Below, one piece after another: positions 9,111 to 18,667 of a DNA stretch of 64,000 nucleotides (its first letter is position 1; each line of letters opens with the position of its first letter). This DNA comes from VRUE01 sp963807425. GTDB taxonomy: Bacteria; Actinomycetota; Thermoleophilia; Solirubrobacterales; 70-9. The stretch is from NCBI GenBank assembly GCA_963807425.1, contig CAWEBZ010000014.1:124001-188000 (forward strand). The letters are read 5' to 3'. The translations under genes and the position numbers were made by a program. A model generated the notes under the pieces. That model was not told the DNA's origin. It made no database searches and was given only the letters and a program-made list of their open reading frames with translations.

Positions 9111-10534
9111 GAAGCCGCAGCGGAATACAGGGAGTCGCGAGCAGCCCGGTGATCGTCGGCGCGGTAACGGTGCTGGTCATCATCGTCGCCGTTTTCCTCG
9201 CCTACAACGCCAACAACGGGCTGCCCTTCGTCTCCACCTACAACCTCACCGCCCGAGTGCCCAACGCGAACGCCCTGGTCAAAGGCAACGAGGTGCGGAT
9301 CGGTGGCGCCCGGGTCGGCGTCGTCAGGTCGGTGGTGCCGGTTCAGCTCGGTGACGGCCGCATTGCTGCCGACCTCACCCTCAAGCTCGACAAGAACGTG
9401 CAGCCGCTGCCGGACAACTCGACGATGATGATCCGGCCGAAATCTCCGCTCGGCCTCAAGTACCTGCAGATAGTCCCCGGCGACTCCTCGCAGGGCTTTG
9501 CCGCGGGAGACACGATCCCGATCTCGGCGGCCCGTCCCGAACCTGTCGATATCGACCAGTTCTTCGACATGTTCGACGAGAAGACGCGAGGGGCGATCAA
9601 AGGCAACCTCGCCGGCTTCGGCAACGCCTTCGCCGGCCGCGGCCCGCAGCTCAACGGCGCCTTCGCCGCCCTCCGCCGAGTGGCCGAAAGCGCCCAGATG
9701 CCGCTGGCCACGCTCGTCGCCCCGGGCACCGACCTCGCCGGCTTCTGGCGGGCTCTGGAGGACTTCGCGATCACGCTCGCCCCGGTCGCCGAGACGCAGG
9801 CGAGCATGTTCGTGGCCCTCGACCGCACCTTCGCCGCCTTCGCCCGCGTATCGCGGCCATTCATCCAGGAAACGATCGAAAAGGGCCCGGAGACCCTCGA
9901 TGTCGCCAACGAAGACCTGCCTGCGCTGCGACCGTTCTTCCACAACTCCGAGCGCTTCTTCGCCGCGCTCAAGCCCGGCGCCAAAGCGATCGGCGAAACG
10001 TCGCCGACGATCGCCGCCGCGCTGCGCACCGGGATCCCGGTGCTCAATGCCTCACCCACCTTCAACGCCCAGCTCGAGCCGACCGCCGACGCACTGCTCG
10101 CCTTCCAGGGCTCGCCCGGCGTCTTCAACGGGCTCGACCTGCTGATCGACGCCAACGACCTGCTCAAGCCCGCGATCAAGTTCATCGCTCCCGCGCAGAC
10201 GACCTGCAACTACCTCACGCTCGCCTTCCGCAACCTCGCCAGCGCCTCCAGCGAGGGCAACCCGCTGGGTAACTGGCTCAACGCGATCGGCTTTGAGGCG
10301 CCGGAAGGACCAAACTCCGAGGGCGGACCGGCGTCGGCGCCGGCCAACGGGCCCGACCGCCTCAACCACCTGCACTCCAATCCCTATCCGAACACCGCTT
10401 CCCCCGGTCAGCCCAAAGAGTGCGAGGCGGGTAACGAGAAGTACAAACCGGGCGTGACCGTGATCGGCAACACCCCTGGCAACGACGGCACCTCCACCTC
10501 GGGTCAGCTCAAAGGCAAAGAAGGCGGCCAGTAA
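9107..10534 (+). CDS. MCE-family protein 3 (MceC position)
   Basis: 475 residues, with a 4-base overlap with the gene before it. The TM is at about residues 13-32 and the MCE domain at about 37-125, including NEVRIGGARVGVVRSV and the SPLGLKYLQIVPGD hairpin. A helical bundle region occupies about 145-350. The tail contains a Cys pair (TTCNYLTLAFRN...KECEAGN), which is common near the end of actinobacterial MCE proteins. It is part of the same transcription unit as the other five and is most likely one subunit of a hetero-hexameric ring. Confidence 0.9.
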   Translation: MRSRSGIQGVASSPVIVGAVTVLVIIVAVFLAYNANNGLPFVSTYNLTARVPNANALVKGNEVRIGGARVGVVRSVVPVQLGDGRIAADLTLKLDKNVQPLPDNSTMMIRPKSPLGLKYLQIVPGDSSQGFAAGDTIPISAARPEPVDIDQFFDMFDEKTRGAIKGNLAGFGNAFAGRGPQLNGAFAALRRVAESAQMPLATLVAPGTDLAGFWRALEDFAITLAPVAETQASMFVALDRTFAAFARVSRPFIQETIEKGPETLDVANEDLPALRPFFHNSERFFAALKPGAKAIGETSPTIAAALRTGIPVLNASPTFNAQLEPTADALLAFQGSPGVFNGLDLLIDANDLLKPAIKFIAPAQTTCNYLTLAFRNLASASSEGNPLGNWLNAIGFEAPEGPNSEGGPASAPANGPDRLNHLHSNPYPNTASPGQPKECEAGNEKYKPGVTVIGNTPGNDGTSTSGQLKGKEGGQ

Positions 10535-12039
10535 TGGGACGGCTTCCGGAGCGCGATACCAGGGTCGGGGCGACCAACAGCCGCTTCAAGTGGCGGCCCA
10601 GCAACGCGCTGATCGCGGTGATCTTCCTGCTCATCTTCACGATCGGTCCCTACCTCGCATTCACCGGGCACGTGCCCTTCACTAGCTACGGCTACGAACT
10701 GAAGGCGACCTTCGCCAATGGGGTCAACATCTCGACCAACTCTCCCGTGCGGATCGCCGGCGTCGAAGTCGGTCGCGTGATCAAGGTCGAGCGCGATGGC
10801 GACGCGACCAAGGTCAGTTTCACCGTCGAAGACAAAGGCCGGCCGATCCACGACGACGCCTTCGCCCAGATCCGCCCGCGGATCTTCCTCGAGGGCAACT
10901 TCTTCATCGACCTCCTTCCCGGTAGCCCCAGCGCGGCGGAGATGGGCAGCGGTGACACGATTCCGGTCAGCCACACCTCCACCGCGGTCCAGATCGATGA
11001 GGTCCTGACCGCACTGCAGTCGCCGGTGCGCGCCGACCTCAGCTACCTGCTGCAAGGCTTCGGGACGGCGCTCACCCACGAGCCGACCGCGGCCGAAGAC
11101 GCCACCCAGCTGCCCGAGGTGCAGGGCAAGACCGGCGCCGAGGGCATCAACGGCGCTTTCCGCTACGGCGGCGACGCCGGCCGCTACAGCGCCCAGGTCA
11201 CCAACGCCCTTCTCGGCACCCAGTCCGGCGACCTCTCCCGCCTCATAGCCGGGGCCGGCCGTGCCTTCGGCGCTTTTGCCAGCAACGAGGAGGACCTGAA
11301 GAGCCTGATCGTCAACTTCGACGTCTTCACCGGCGCCCTCGCTGCTCAGTCGGCAAATCTCACCACCACGGTCCACCGTCTCGCACCGACGCTGAAGACC
11401 GCCCACAGCTCACTGGTCAGCCTCAACCGCACGCTGCCGCCGCTGCGCGCCTATGCGATCGAGCTCACCCCGGCGGTCGCCGAGCTGCCGAGGCTGATCG
11501 CCGCCGCCGGCCCCTGGATCGAACAGGCACGCCCGCTGCTCTCCGGCAAGGAGCTGGGCGGCATAGCGAAACTGCTGCAGGAAGCGACGCCAGGGCTGGC
11601 GGGAGCGGCGCAGGCGGGCAAGGCCAACACGCTGCCCCAGATCAACCGGATCAGCCTCTGCACCAGCAAGGTGATCGTGCCGACCGGGAACCAGACGATC
11701 ACGGACCAGTTCAGCACCGGCGGTCCCAACTACCGCGAGTTCCTCTACAGCCTTGCCGCCTTCTCCGGGTGGGGGCAGAACTTCGACGGCAACGGCTCCT
11801 TCCTCCGCATCCAGCCGGGCGGCGGAGACCTGCTCGTCTCCCTGCCCAACGAACTGGGCAACCTCAGCACCGACAAGCAGGACTTCGCCTACACGGTCGC
11901 TCCGCCCCTTGGCACCCAGCCCCAGCTCGGCGGCCGGCCGCCGCATAAGCCCGATGTGCGCTGCGACACCAATCCCGCCCCCGACGTCAACGGCCCGCTC
12001 GGCCAGGTTGGCGCTCCCAGCCCGACGGTGGTCCCATGA
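10534..12039 (+). CDS. MCE-family protein 4 (MceD position)
   Basis: 501 residues. The start ATG shares one base with the upstream TAA stop. A basic N-terminus precedes a TM at about residues 26-46. The MCE domain at about 50-135 shows SPVRIAGVEVGRVIKVERDG and a PRIFLEGNFFIDLLPG hairpin. A helical region (about 150-390) follows, then a CTSKVIVPTGNQ segment and a short tail with one Cys. The order TM, MCE, helices, Cys-containing C-terminal segment matches its operon neighbours. Confidence 0.9.
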   Translation: MGRLPERDTRVGATNSRFKWRPSNALIAVIFLLIFTIGPYLAFTGHVPFTSYGYELKATFANGVNISTNSPVRIAGVEVGRVIKVERDGDATKVSFTVEDKGRPIHDDAFAQIRPRIFLEGNFFIDLLPGSPSAAEMGSGDTIPVSHTSTAVQIDEVLTALQSPVRADLSYLLQGFGTALTHEPTAAEDATQLPEVQGKTGAEGINGAFRYGGDAGRYSAQVTNALLGTQSGDLSRLIAGAGRAFGAFASNEEDLKSLIVNFDVFTGALAAQSANLTTTVHRLAPTLKTAHSSLVSLNRTLPPLRAYAIELTPAVAELPRLIAAAGPWIEQARPLLSGKELGGIAKLLQEATPGLAGAAQAGKANTLPQINRISLCTSKVIVPTGNQTITDQFSTGGPNYREFLYSLAAFSGWGQNFDGNGSFLRIQPGGGDLLVSLPNELGNLSTDKQDFAYTVAPPLGTQPQLGGRPPHKPDVRCDTNPAPDVNGPLGQVGAPSPTVVP

Positions 12040-13451
12040 GCCCGAAGGAGCCCGGAGTGAGCCGCTGGAAGCATTTCCGCGCGTCGCTTGACCGTCAGGC
12101 CAGGGGGCGGGGCAAGGACACGATCGCGATCTTGGTCCTCGCCATCGCCGGAATCACGATGATGCTCTGGATCTTCACCCAGCAGAAGGCGTCGCTGCCG
12201 TCATGGGCTCCGCTCGTCGGCGAAGACTTCGCTCACGTCACCGGAGAGTTCGCCACCGCCCAGGCGGTCACTCCCGGCCAGGGCCAGGCGGTGACGATCG
12301 CCGGCATCACGGTCGGCAAGGTCGCCTCGGTCGACCTCGAAGACGGCCATGCCGTGGTCGGCATGGACATCGAGCCCAAATACATGGAGCTGATCCATCC
12401 GGACGCGACCCTGCTGCTGCGCCCGAAGACCAACCTCAACGACATGGTGGTCGAGGTCGACCCCGGGGACGCCAAAGGGCACATCGAGGACGGCGCCAAC
12501 TTCCCGCTCGCGCGCACGGAACCCAACGTCAACCTCGACGCCTTCCTCGCCACGCTCGACGCCGACACCCAGCAGTACCTGCAGCTCCTCGTCTCCGGCG
12601 GCGCCGAGGGCATCGGCGGCCGCGGCCGGCAGCTCTCGGGTGCCTTCCGCCGCTTCCAGCCCTTCGTCCACTACGTCGCCGACCTCAACCGCGCGGTGGC
12701 CAAACGGCGGCTCGCCCTCGCTCGCGTGATCCACAACTTCGGCCTGCTGACGACCGAGCTCGGCCGGCGTGACAGCGAGCTCGAACGCTTCGTCAGCGGC
12801 TCGAGTGCAGCCCTCGGCAACTTCGCCAACCAGCAGCAGTCGATCCAGGAGATCCTGGTCGAGTTCCCGGCCACGCTGACCGCGGCCCAGGCCGGTCTCG
12901 GTGCCGCCGACCGCTTCTCGACCGCCGCCAGGCCGGCCCTGCTGGGCCTGATCCCGCAGGCGCAGGCGCTGAAGCCGGCCTTCGAAGCGAGCGAGCGGCT
13001 GTTCGAGCAGACGACGGTGCCGATCCGCGACCAGATCCGGCCCTTCACCCGTCAGATCCGCCCGGTCGTAACCCACACCAAGCAGGGCGCGGCCGACCTC
13101 GACAAAACCGTCACCGGCTTCGGCAACTCGCTCGGTGCCTTCAACAGCTTCCTCAACGAACTCGCCTACAAGCCCAAGGGATCGAGGGAGAGCTTCCTCT
13201 TCTACCTGCCCTGGCTCAACCACAACTTCAACGCCAGCTTCAACCTCGACGACCCGACCGGGCCGGTGCAGCGGGCGATGGTCCTGATCTCCTGCAACGG
13301 CACCGAGCTCGCCTACGGGCTGACGGCCGCGAAGCCCTACCTGCGGACCTTCCTCCAGGGCGCACGGATTCCACGCAAGAACCAGCTGCCGGTTATTCCT
13401 CCCGACCCCGAAAACGCGAGCGCGACCGGCTGCGGCCCCGGACTCAAATGA
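12036..13451 (+). CDS. MCE-family protein 5 (MceE position)
   Basis: 471 residues, 4-base ATGA overlap with its upstream gene. The TM is at about residues 29-47. The MCE domain spans about 58-145 (QAVTIAGITVGKVASVDLED, then KTNLNDMVVEVDPGD in place of the usual hairpin loop). Predicted helices run through about 160-375, and the end contains LISCNGTELAYGL and a final CGPGLK. The modified hairpin loop sequence is typical of diverged subunits inside one MCE hexamer. Confidence 0.9.
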   Translation: MSPKEPGVSRWKHFRASLDRQARGRGKDTIAILVLAIAGITMMLWIFTQQKASLPSWAPLVGEDFAHVTGEFATAQAVTPGQGQAVTIAGITVGKVASVDLEDGHAVVGMDIEPKYMELIHPDATLLLRPKTNLNDMVVEVDPGDAKGHIEDGANFPLARTEPNVNLDAFLATLDADTQQYLQLLVSGGAEGIGGRGRQLSGAFRRFQPFVHYVADLNRAVAKRRLALARVIHNFGLLTTELGRRDSELERFVSGSSAALGNFANQQQSIQEILVEFPATLTAAQAGLGAADRFSTAARPALLGLIPQAQALKPAFEASERLFEQTTVPIRDQIRPFTRQIRPVVTHTKQGAADLDKTVTGFGNSLGAFNSFLNELAYKPKGSRESFLFYLPWLNHNFNASFNLDDPTGPVQRAMVLISCNGTELAYGLTAAKPYLRTFLQGARIPRKNQLPVIPPDPENASATGCGPGLK

Positions 13452-15016
13452 GCAAGCGCGCCCCAAGCACAGCCCAGCTCCTGGTGATCGCCGGATTCGC
13501 CCTCTCCTGCTTCGGCATCCTGCTCTTCCTCTGGATCACCTTCGGCGGTCCGACTCCGTTCAAGGCGAAACCGTATGAGATCCACATCCCCTTCCGCGAG
13601 GCCACCCAGCTCGCCCAGCAGTCGGACGTGCGGATCTCCGGCGTCTCGGTCGGCAAGGTCCAGGACATCGTCCTCGCCGACGACGGCGAACACGCGATGG
13701 CGGAGGTAAACATCGAAGACAAGTACGGTCCGATCCCGAAGGACACCCGCGCCATCCTGCGCACCAAGACCCTGCTCGGTGAGACCTACATCGAGCTCAC
13801 GCCTGGCAGCGGCAACGGGCCGAAGCTCCCCGACGGCGGCACCCTGGCCGCCGCCAACATCGCCGAGTCGGTCCAACTGGATGAGATCTTCCGCACCTTC
13901 GACGCAAGCACCAGGGCCGCTTTCCAAACCTGGCAGCAGGAAGCCGCCGTGGCGATCGAAGGGCGCGGACAGGCGCTCTCCTATGCCTTCGGAGAGCTCG
14001 AACCCACCTTCTCCGAGTTCGACCGCCTCTTCCGCGTCCTCGACAGCCAGCGCCTCGCGGTCAAACAGCTCTTCAGCAACGGCGCCACCACCTTCCGCGC
14101 CCTGCGCGGACGCGAAGGCCAGCTGGCGAGCCTGATCGACAACTCCGACGCGGTCTTCCGCACCACCGCCGCTCGCGATCGCGACATCGAAGCGCTCTTC
14201 CGCGCCTTCCCCACCTTCCAGGACGAGTCGCGCCTGGTGCTGGAGCGGTTCAAGGCCTTCGCTCAAAACGCCAATCCACTGATGCGCCAGCTCGTCCCGG
14301 CCGCCGAAGAGCTCTCGCCGACGCTGATCGCCTTCTCCCGCTTCGCACCGGAGGCGAAGGGCTTCTTCGAAGGGTTCGCCCCCGTGATCGCCCGCGCCCC
14401 GACCGGCTTCCCGGCGCTGCGCAAGCTCTTCCGCGACGACTTCCCGCCCTTCCTGCGCGCGCTCGACCCGTTCCTGCGCAACCTCAACCCGGTCATCACC
14501 GGGCTCGGTCTCTACAAGCACGAGATCACTGCCGCGATGGCCAACGTCTCGGCGATGTCCAACGCCGTGCTGCCGACCAACGCCGCCGGCGTCCAGGTCC
14601 ACTACCTGCGCGCGATGGGGCCGTTCAACCCGGAATCGCTGGCGCGCTTCCCCACCCGTACGACGACCAACCGCAACAGCGCCTACAGTCAGCCGCTCGC
14701 CGCCAAAAATCTGGCCTCCGGCCTGCCGGGCTTCGACAATCGTCAGTGCAGCGCTGGCGTTAGCGCCACGCTCGACCCCGAAACCCCCAGCAACCCGGCG
14801 TTCAAAGGCAGGACCGAAGAGCCGACGCGGACCGCCGAGGAAAACGAACTGCGCTCGAAAGACTTCTTCGAACGGCTGAAGAAATACGCCTACGCCGAAC
14901 AGACCGATTCCGCCGCGGTCCCGGCGCCGGGCTGCAGCCTGCAGGGCCCGTTCGAGCCGATCGGCAAATCGGGCCCGGCGACGGCTTACCAGCAGACGTT
15001 CGAACAGAGCGAATAG
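13448..15016 (+). CDS. MCE-family protein 6 (MceF position)
   Basis: 522 residues, last of the six coupled genes. The TM is at about residues 9-33. The MCE domain spans about 38-125 with DVRISGVSVGKVQDIVLADD and a TKTLLGETYIELTPG hairpin. The helical region runs about 140-400, and the long C-terminal tail (about 420-522) is charged and carries two Cys residues. It is followed by a small GC-rich hairpin and then the unrelated replication gene dnaB, so the MCE operon ends here without any permease or ATPase gene. Confidence 0.9.
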   Translation: MSKRAPSTAQLLVIAGFALSCFGILLFLWITFGGPTPFKAKPYEIHIPFREATQLAQQSDVRISGVSVGKVQDIVLADDGEHAMAEVNIEDKYGPIPKDTRAILRTKTLLGETYIELTPGSGNGPKLPDGGTLAAANIAESVQLDEIFRTFDASTRAAFQTWQQEAAVAIEGRGQALSYAFGELEPTFSEFDRLFRVLDSQRLAVKQLFSNGATTFRALRGREGQLASLIDNSDAVFRTTAARDRDIEALFRAFPTFQDESRLVLERFKAFAQNANPLMRQLVPAAEELSPTLIAFSRFAPEAKGFFEGFAPVIARAPTGFPALRKLFRDDFPPFLRALDPFLRNLNPVITGLGLYKHEITAAMANVSAMSNAVLPTNAAGVQVHYLRAMGPFNPESLARFPTRTTTNRNSAYSQPLAAKNLASGLPGFDNRQCSAGVSATLDPETPSNPAFKGRTEEPTRTAEENELRSKDFFERLKKYAYAEQTDSAAVPAPGCSLQGPFEPIGKSGPATAYQQTFEQSE

Positions 15017-15050
15017 CTCCGCGATTTCTTTCGGCCGAGTTTGCAGGGAC

Positions 15051-15069
15051 GCCCGCTGTGGGGGCGGGC
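15051..15069 (+). terminator. GC hairpin after the MCE operon
   Basis: GCCCGC at 15051-15056 pairs with GCGGGC at 15064-15069 around a 7-base loop, followed by a pyrimidine-rich stretch. The stem is only 6 bp and the T-run is broken, so termination here is plausible but weakly supported. Confidence 0.4.
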
Positions 15070-15129
15070 TTCCTCTGGTTTGCTTGAGCGGCCCGCCGAA
15101 TCATCCGCCACGGGCCCTTAACTAAGTCG

Positions 15130-16554
15130 ATGGCATCCGCGCCCACAGCCCACGTCCCGCCGCAGAACATCGAGGCGGAGGAATCGGTGCTGGGAGCGAT
15201 GCTGGTCGCCGAGCCGACGCTGACGCGGGTTATCGACGAGGTGAAGCTGCACGCCGCCGACTTCTACCTCGGCAAGCACGCCGCGATCTTCACCTGCATC
15301 CACGATCTCTACGCGGCCTCGAAGCCGGTCGACGAGCTCAGCGTCAGCGAGGCGCTGGTCCAGCGCAACCAGATCGAGGAGGCGGGGGGCAAGCACTACG
15401 TCTCCGAGCTCGCGGCCAAGGTGCCGGCCGCCGGCAACGCCAAGCACTACGCCGAGATCGTCCAGCAGAACTCGCTGCTGCGCCGCCTGCTCGGCGCCGG
15501 CCAGGAGATCCAGGGCTGGGTCCATGAGCGCGACGGCGAGCCCCGCGAGCTCTCGGAGCGGGCCGAGAAGCTGCTCTTCGATGTCGCCCACAAAGAGCAG
15601 GCGAGCGACTTCAAGCTGCTCTCGGAGATCCTCCACGTCGAGATCGACCGCCTGGAGAAGCTCTCCACCGGCGAGACCGAGCTGACCGGCACCCCATCCG
15701 GCTTCCGCGACATCGACGCGATCACCGGCGGCTTCCAGCCCGGCAACCTGATCATCGTCGCCGCACGGCCGGCTATGGGCAAGTCCGCGATCGTCGCCAA
15801 CATCGCCGAAAACGTCGCGGTGAAGCGCAACCTTCCGGTGGCCTTCTTCTCGCTGGAGATGTCGGAGGTGGAGCTGGCCCAGCGCTTCATCGCCTGCCGG
15901 GCGCGGATCTCGGGCGACAAGCTGCGCAAGGGCCAGGTCGCCCAGAAGGACTGGCCGAAGGTGGTGCGCGCCTGCAACGAGCTGGAGGAGGCGCCGCTCT
16001 GGTTCGACGATTCCTCCGACCTCGGCGTCCTCGACCTGCGGGCGAAGGCGCGGCGGCTGCACGCTCAGGAGCAGGACAGGGGCGGGCTCGGCTTGATCAT
16101 CGTCGACTACCTGCAGCTGATGCGATCCGACGATCCGCGCGCCAATCGCGTCGAGCAGGTGGGGCAGATCAGCCGTGGGCTGAAGATCCTCGCCCGCGAG
16201 CTCGAGGTCCCGGTGCTGGCGATCTCCCAGCTCTCCCGTGCTCCCGAGCAGCGCCACCCGCCGAAGCCGATGCTCTCCGACCTGCGCGAATCCGGGAACC
16301 TGGAGCAGGACGCCGACCTCGTCGCCTTCCTCTTCCGCGAGGACTACTACCGCGACCCCGACGACGAGCCCGATGGCCTTGCCGACCTGATCATCGCCAA
16401 GCATAGGAACGGGCCAATCGGCACGCCGAAGCTCGTCTTTCTCGACCGCTTCCCCAAGTTCGCTGACTTCTCCGGCCAGGAAGCCCCGATCGAGCAGCCG
16501 GTCGGCGAAGGACCGCCACTCCAGGACACGGCTGCGACGGGGCCTGAGTTCTGA
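15130..16554 (+). CDS. dnaB: Replicative DNA helicase DnaB
   Basis: 474 residues, normal family length. The N-terminal DnaB domain spans residues 10-110 (PPQNIEAEESVLGAMLV), then a linker, then the RecA-like ATPase domain from about 180. Walker A is ARPAMGKSAIV at about 211-221, Walker B is IIVDYLQLM at about 322, and the conserved ISQLSRAPEQR and LRESGNLEQDADLV segments follow. It unwinds DNA ahead of the replisome. It shares one base with the following loader-like gene, so both are probably expressed together. In many bacteria dnaB follows rplI; here the rplI block is 6 kb away on the other strand. Confidence 0.97.
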   Translation: MASAPTAHVPPQNIEAEESVLGAMLVAEPTLTRVIDEVKLHAADFYLGKHAAIFTCIHDLYAASKPVDELSVSEALVQRNQIEEAGGKHYVSELAAKVPAAGNAKHYAEIVQQNSLLRRLLGAGQEIQGWVHERDGEPRELSERAEKLLFDVAHKEQASDFKLLSEILHVEIDRLEKLSTGETELTGTPSGFRDIDAITGGFQPGNLIIVAARPAMGKSAIVANIAENVAVKRNLPVAFFSLEMSEVELAQRFIACRARISGDKLRKGQVAQKDWPKVVRACNELEEAPLWFDDSSDLGVLDLRAKARRLHAQEQDRGGLGLIIVDYLQLMRSDDPRANRVEQVGQISRGLKILARELEVPVLAISQLSRAPEQRHPPKPMLSDLRESGNLEQDADLVAFLFREDYYRDPDDEPDGLADLIIAKHRNGPIGTPKLVFLDRFPKFADFSGQEAPIEQPVGEGPPLQDTAATGPEF

Positions 16555-17279
16555 TGGCGATCGCGCGCAGCGAACCGTTCCGCGAACAGGCCTGCCCGCT
16601 CGGCGTCTGCGACGGCTCCGGCTGGATCCTCGGCCCCGAGGACGTGGCGCGCCCCTGCGAGTGCCGGGAGCAGCGCCTGAAGCGGGGACGAAACCGCGGC
16701 GTGGCCTCGGTCATCCCGCCTCGCTTTCGCGGCGTCTCCTTCGACCGGCCGCCGGTGACCGAGATCGAGCCGATGGTGGTTCGCGTGGTGCGGAGCTGGG
16801 TCGAGGACCTCGCGGCCAACCTAGAGCAGGGCCGCGGCCTTTGGCTGATGGGCGATACCGGCACCGGCAAGACCACACTGGCCATGCTCGTCTCCAAGGC
16901 TGCGCTCCAGGCAAATCACTCGGTAGCGATCTACTCGCTGCCGAAGCTGCTGGCGCGGATCCGCCGAACCTACGACTCCGAACCTGGCGGCGACTCGTAT
17001 CTCGCCTTCTTCGAGCGGCTCACCTCGGTCGACCTGCTCCATATCGACGACCTCGGGGCCGAGAAGCGCAGCGACTGGGTTCTGGAGCAGCTCTACGCGC
17101 TGGTCAACGAGCGCTATGAGGCGCAGCGGTCGATGCTCGTCACCACCAACCTCGACCAGCAGGAGCTCGAGGAACAGATTGGCCCGCGCACGGTCTCGCG
17201 GCTGGTCGAGATCTGCGGCGACCCGCTGCCGCTCTTCGGTCCGGACCAACGCGTCCAGGCGCGCGCGGTCGGGGCGTAG
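16554..17279 (+). CDS. DnaC/DnaI-like AAA+ helicase loader
   Basis: 241 residues. The N-terminus has a four-Cys zinc-binding-like pattern (CPLGVCDGSGW ... PCECREQ). The AAA+ core follows: Walker A GDTGTGKTTLA near residue 100, Walker B LLHIDDLGAEK near 160, and sensor-like VTTNLDQQELE. This is the domain order of DnaC/DnaI loaders and of IstB. The ATG overlaps the dnaB stop (TGATG) and no transposase is nearby, so a helicase loader is more likely than an IS helper. It probably deposits DnaB on DNA at initiation or restart. Confidence 0.85.
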   Translation: MAIARSEPFREQACPLGVCDGSGWILGPEDVARPCECREQRLKRGRNRGVASVIPPRFRGVSFDRPPVTEIEPMVVRVVRSWVEDLAANLEQGRGLWLMGDTGTGKTTLAMLVSKAALQANHSVAIYSLPKLLARIRRTYDSEPGGDSYLAFFERLTSVDLLHIDDLGAEKRSDWVLEQLYALVNERYEAQRSMLVTTNLDQQELEEQIGPRTVSRLVEICGDPLPLFGPDQRVQARAVGA

Positions 17280-17301
17280 AACCCGGCACAATCTCCCGGT
17301 C

Positions 17302-18654
17302 ATGCCAGGACTGGTCATAGTCGGCGCCCAGTGGGGCGATGAGGGCAAGGGCAAGGTCACGGACCTGCTCGCCAAGAACGCCGACGCGATCGTGCGCTTC
17401 CAGGGCGGCAACAACGCCGGCCACACGATCGTTCGCGACGGCGAGGAGTTCAAGTTCCACCTGATCCCCTCCGGGATCCTCTACTCGGAGAAGACCTGCA
17501 TGATCGGCAATGGCGTGGTGCTGGACCCGCGCATCCTGCTCGGCGAGATCGACGGGTTGCGCCGCCGCGGCGTCGACGTCGCCAACCTCAAGATCTCGGC
17601 CAACGCGCATCTGATCATGCCCTACCACGTGCTGCTCGACACGGCCGGCGAGGTGAAGCTGGGCAAGCTCTCGCTCGGCACCACCCGCCGTGGGATCGGT
17701 CCCTGCTACGCGGACAAGGCTCTGCGGCTCGGGATCCGCGTCCAGGATCTGCTCGACGAGAAGATCCTGCGGGCCAAGATCCGCACCGCTCTGGAGCCCA
17801 AGCAGCAAGCGCTGCGCGAACTCTCGGTCCAGCGCCGCAAGCTGCGCAAGGAGGCGGGGGAGGGCAGCGGCGCCCCCGAGATCGCGATCGAGGACGCGCC
17901 GGATCCCCGCCTCGACCTGCACACGATGACCGAGGAGCACGTCAGCTACGGCCACCGCCTCGAGCCCCACATCGCCGACACCGCGCGCCTCTGCTGGGAG
18001 ACGCTCGACGCGGGCCGCAGCGTGATCTTCGAGGGCGCACAGGCGACCCTGCTCGACCTCGATCACGGCACCTATCCCTTCGTCACCTCGTCCAACCCGA
18101 TCGCTGGCGCCGCCTGCGTCGGCGCTGGCGTCGGTCCAACCGACATCGACGAGGTTTGGGGAGTCGCCAAGGCCTACGCGACGCGGGTCGGCGCCGGGCC
18201 CTTCCCGACCGAGCTCGAGGACGAGACCGGCCGCCACATGCTCGAGCGCGGCCGCGAGTACGGAACGACCACCGGCCGCGAGCGCCGCTGTGGCTGGATG
18301 GACCTCGTCGCCCTGCGCTACGCCGTGCGCCTCAACCGGATGAGCGCCCTGGCGATCACCAAGCTGGACGTGCTGAGCGGGATCGAGACGCTGCGGGTGG
18401 CGGTCCGCTACCGCTCCCGCGAGGGCGCAATCTTCGACAGCTTCCCCTACCACCAGTCGATCCTGCACTCGGCCGAGGCCGAGTACGAGGAGCTACCGGG
18501 GTTCGACGCCGATCTCGAGCAATGTCGCGACGAGGCTGACCTGCCGCCGCAGGCACGCGCCTACCTCGACTACATCTCGGACTTCGTCGGGGTGCCGATT
18601 CGCTTGGTCGGCGTCGGCCCCGGGCGCGAGCAGGTCATCTGGATGGGCGGCTGA
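17302..18654 (+). CDS. purA: Adenylosuccinate synthetase
   Basis: 450 residues. It makes adenylosuccinate from IMP, aspartate and GTP, the first committed AMP step. Visible motifs are the P-loop GAQWGDEGKGKVTD at the N-terminus, GGNNAGHTIV, GTTRRGIGPCYADK, the ATRVGAGPFPTEL loop and RERRCGWMDLVALRYA. ATG 17302 puts the P-loop at the expected position, while the upstream in-frame extension overlaps the loader gene and is not family-like. The gene lies 22 bases after the loader gene, probably in the same operon. Confidence 0.96.
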   Translation: MPGLVIVGAQWGDEGKGKVTDLLAKNADAIVRFQGGNNAGHTIVRDGEEFKFHLIPSGILYSEKTCMIGNGVVLDPRILLGEIDGLRRRGVDVANLKISANAHLIMPYHVLLDTAGEVKLGKLSLGTTRRGIGPCYADKALRLGIRVQDLLDEKILRAKIRTALEPKQQALRELSVQRRKLRKEAGEGSGAPEIAIEDAPDPRLDLHTMTEEHVSYGHRLEPHIADTARLCWETLDAGRSVIFEGAQATLLDLDHGTYPFVTSSNPIAGAACVGAGVGPTDIDEVWGVAKAYATRVGAGPFPTELEDETGRHMLERGREYGTTTGRERRCGWMDLVALRYAVRLNRMSALAITKLDVLSGIETLRVAVRYRSREGAIFDSFPYHQSILHSAEAEYEELPGFDADLEQCRDEADLPPQARAYLDYISDFVGVPIRLVGVGPGREQVIWMGG

Positions 18655-18667
18655 TCGCCCGGAGCCC

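Noticed and set aside
16554..17279. IstB-type transposition helper
   Set aside because: No transposase, terminal repeats or target duplications are nearby, and it is coupled to dnaB with a DnaI-like Cys cluster.
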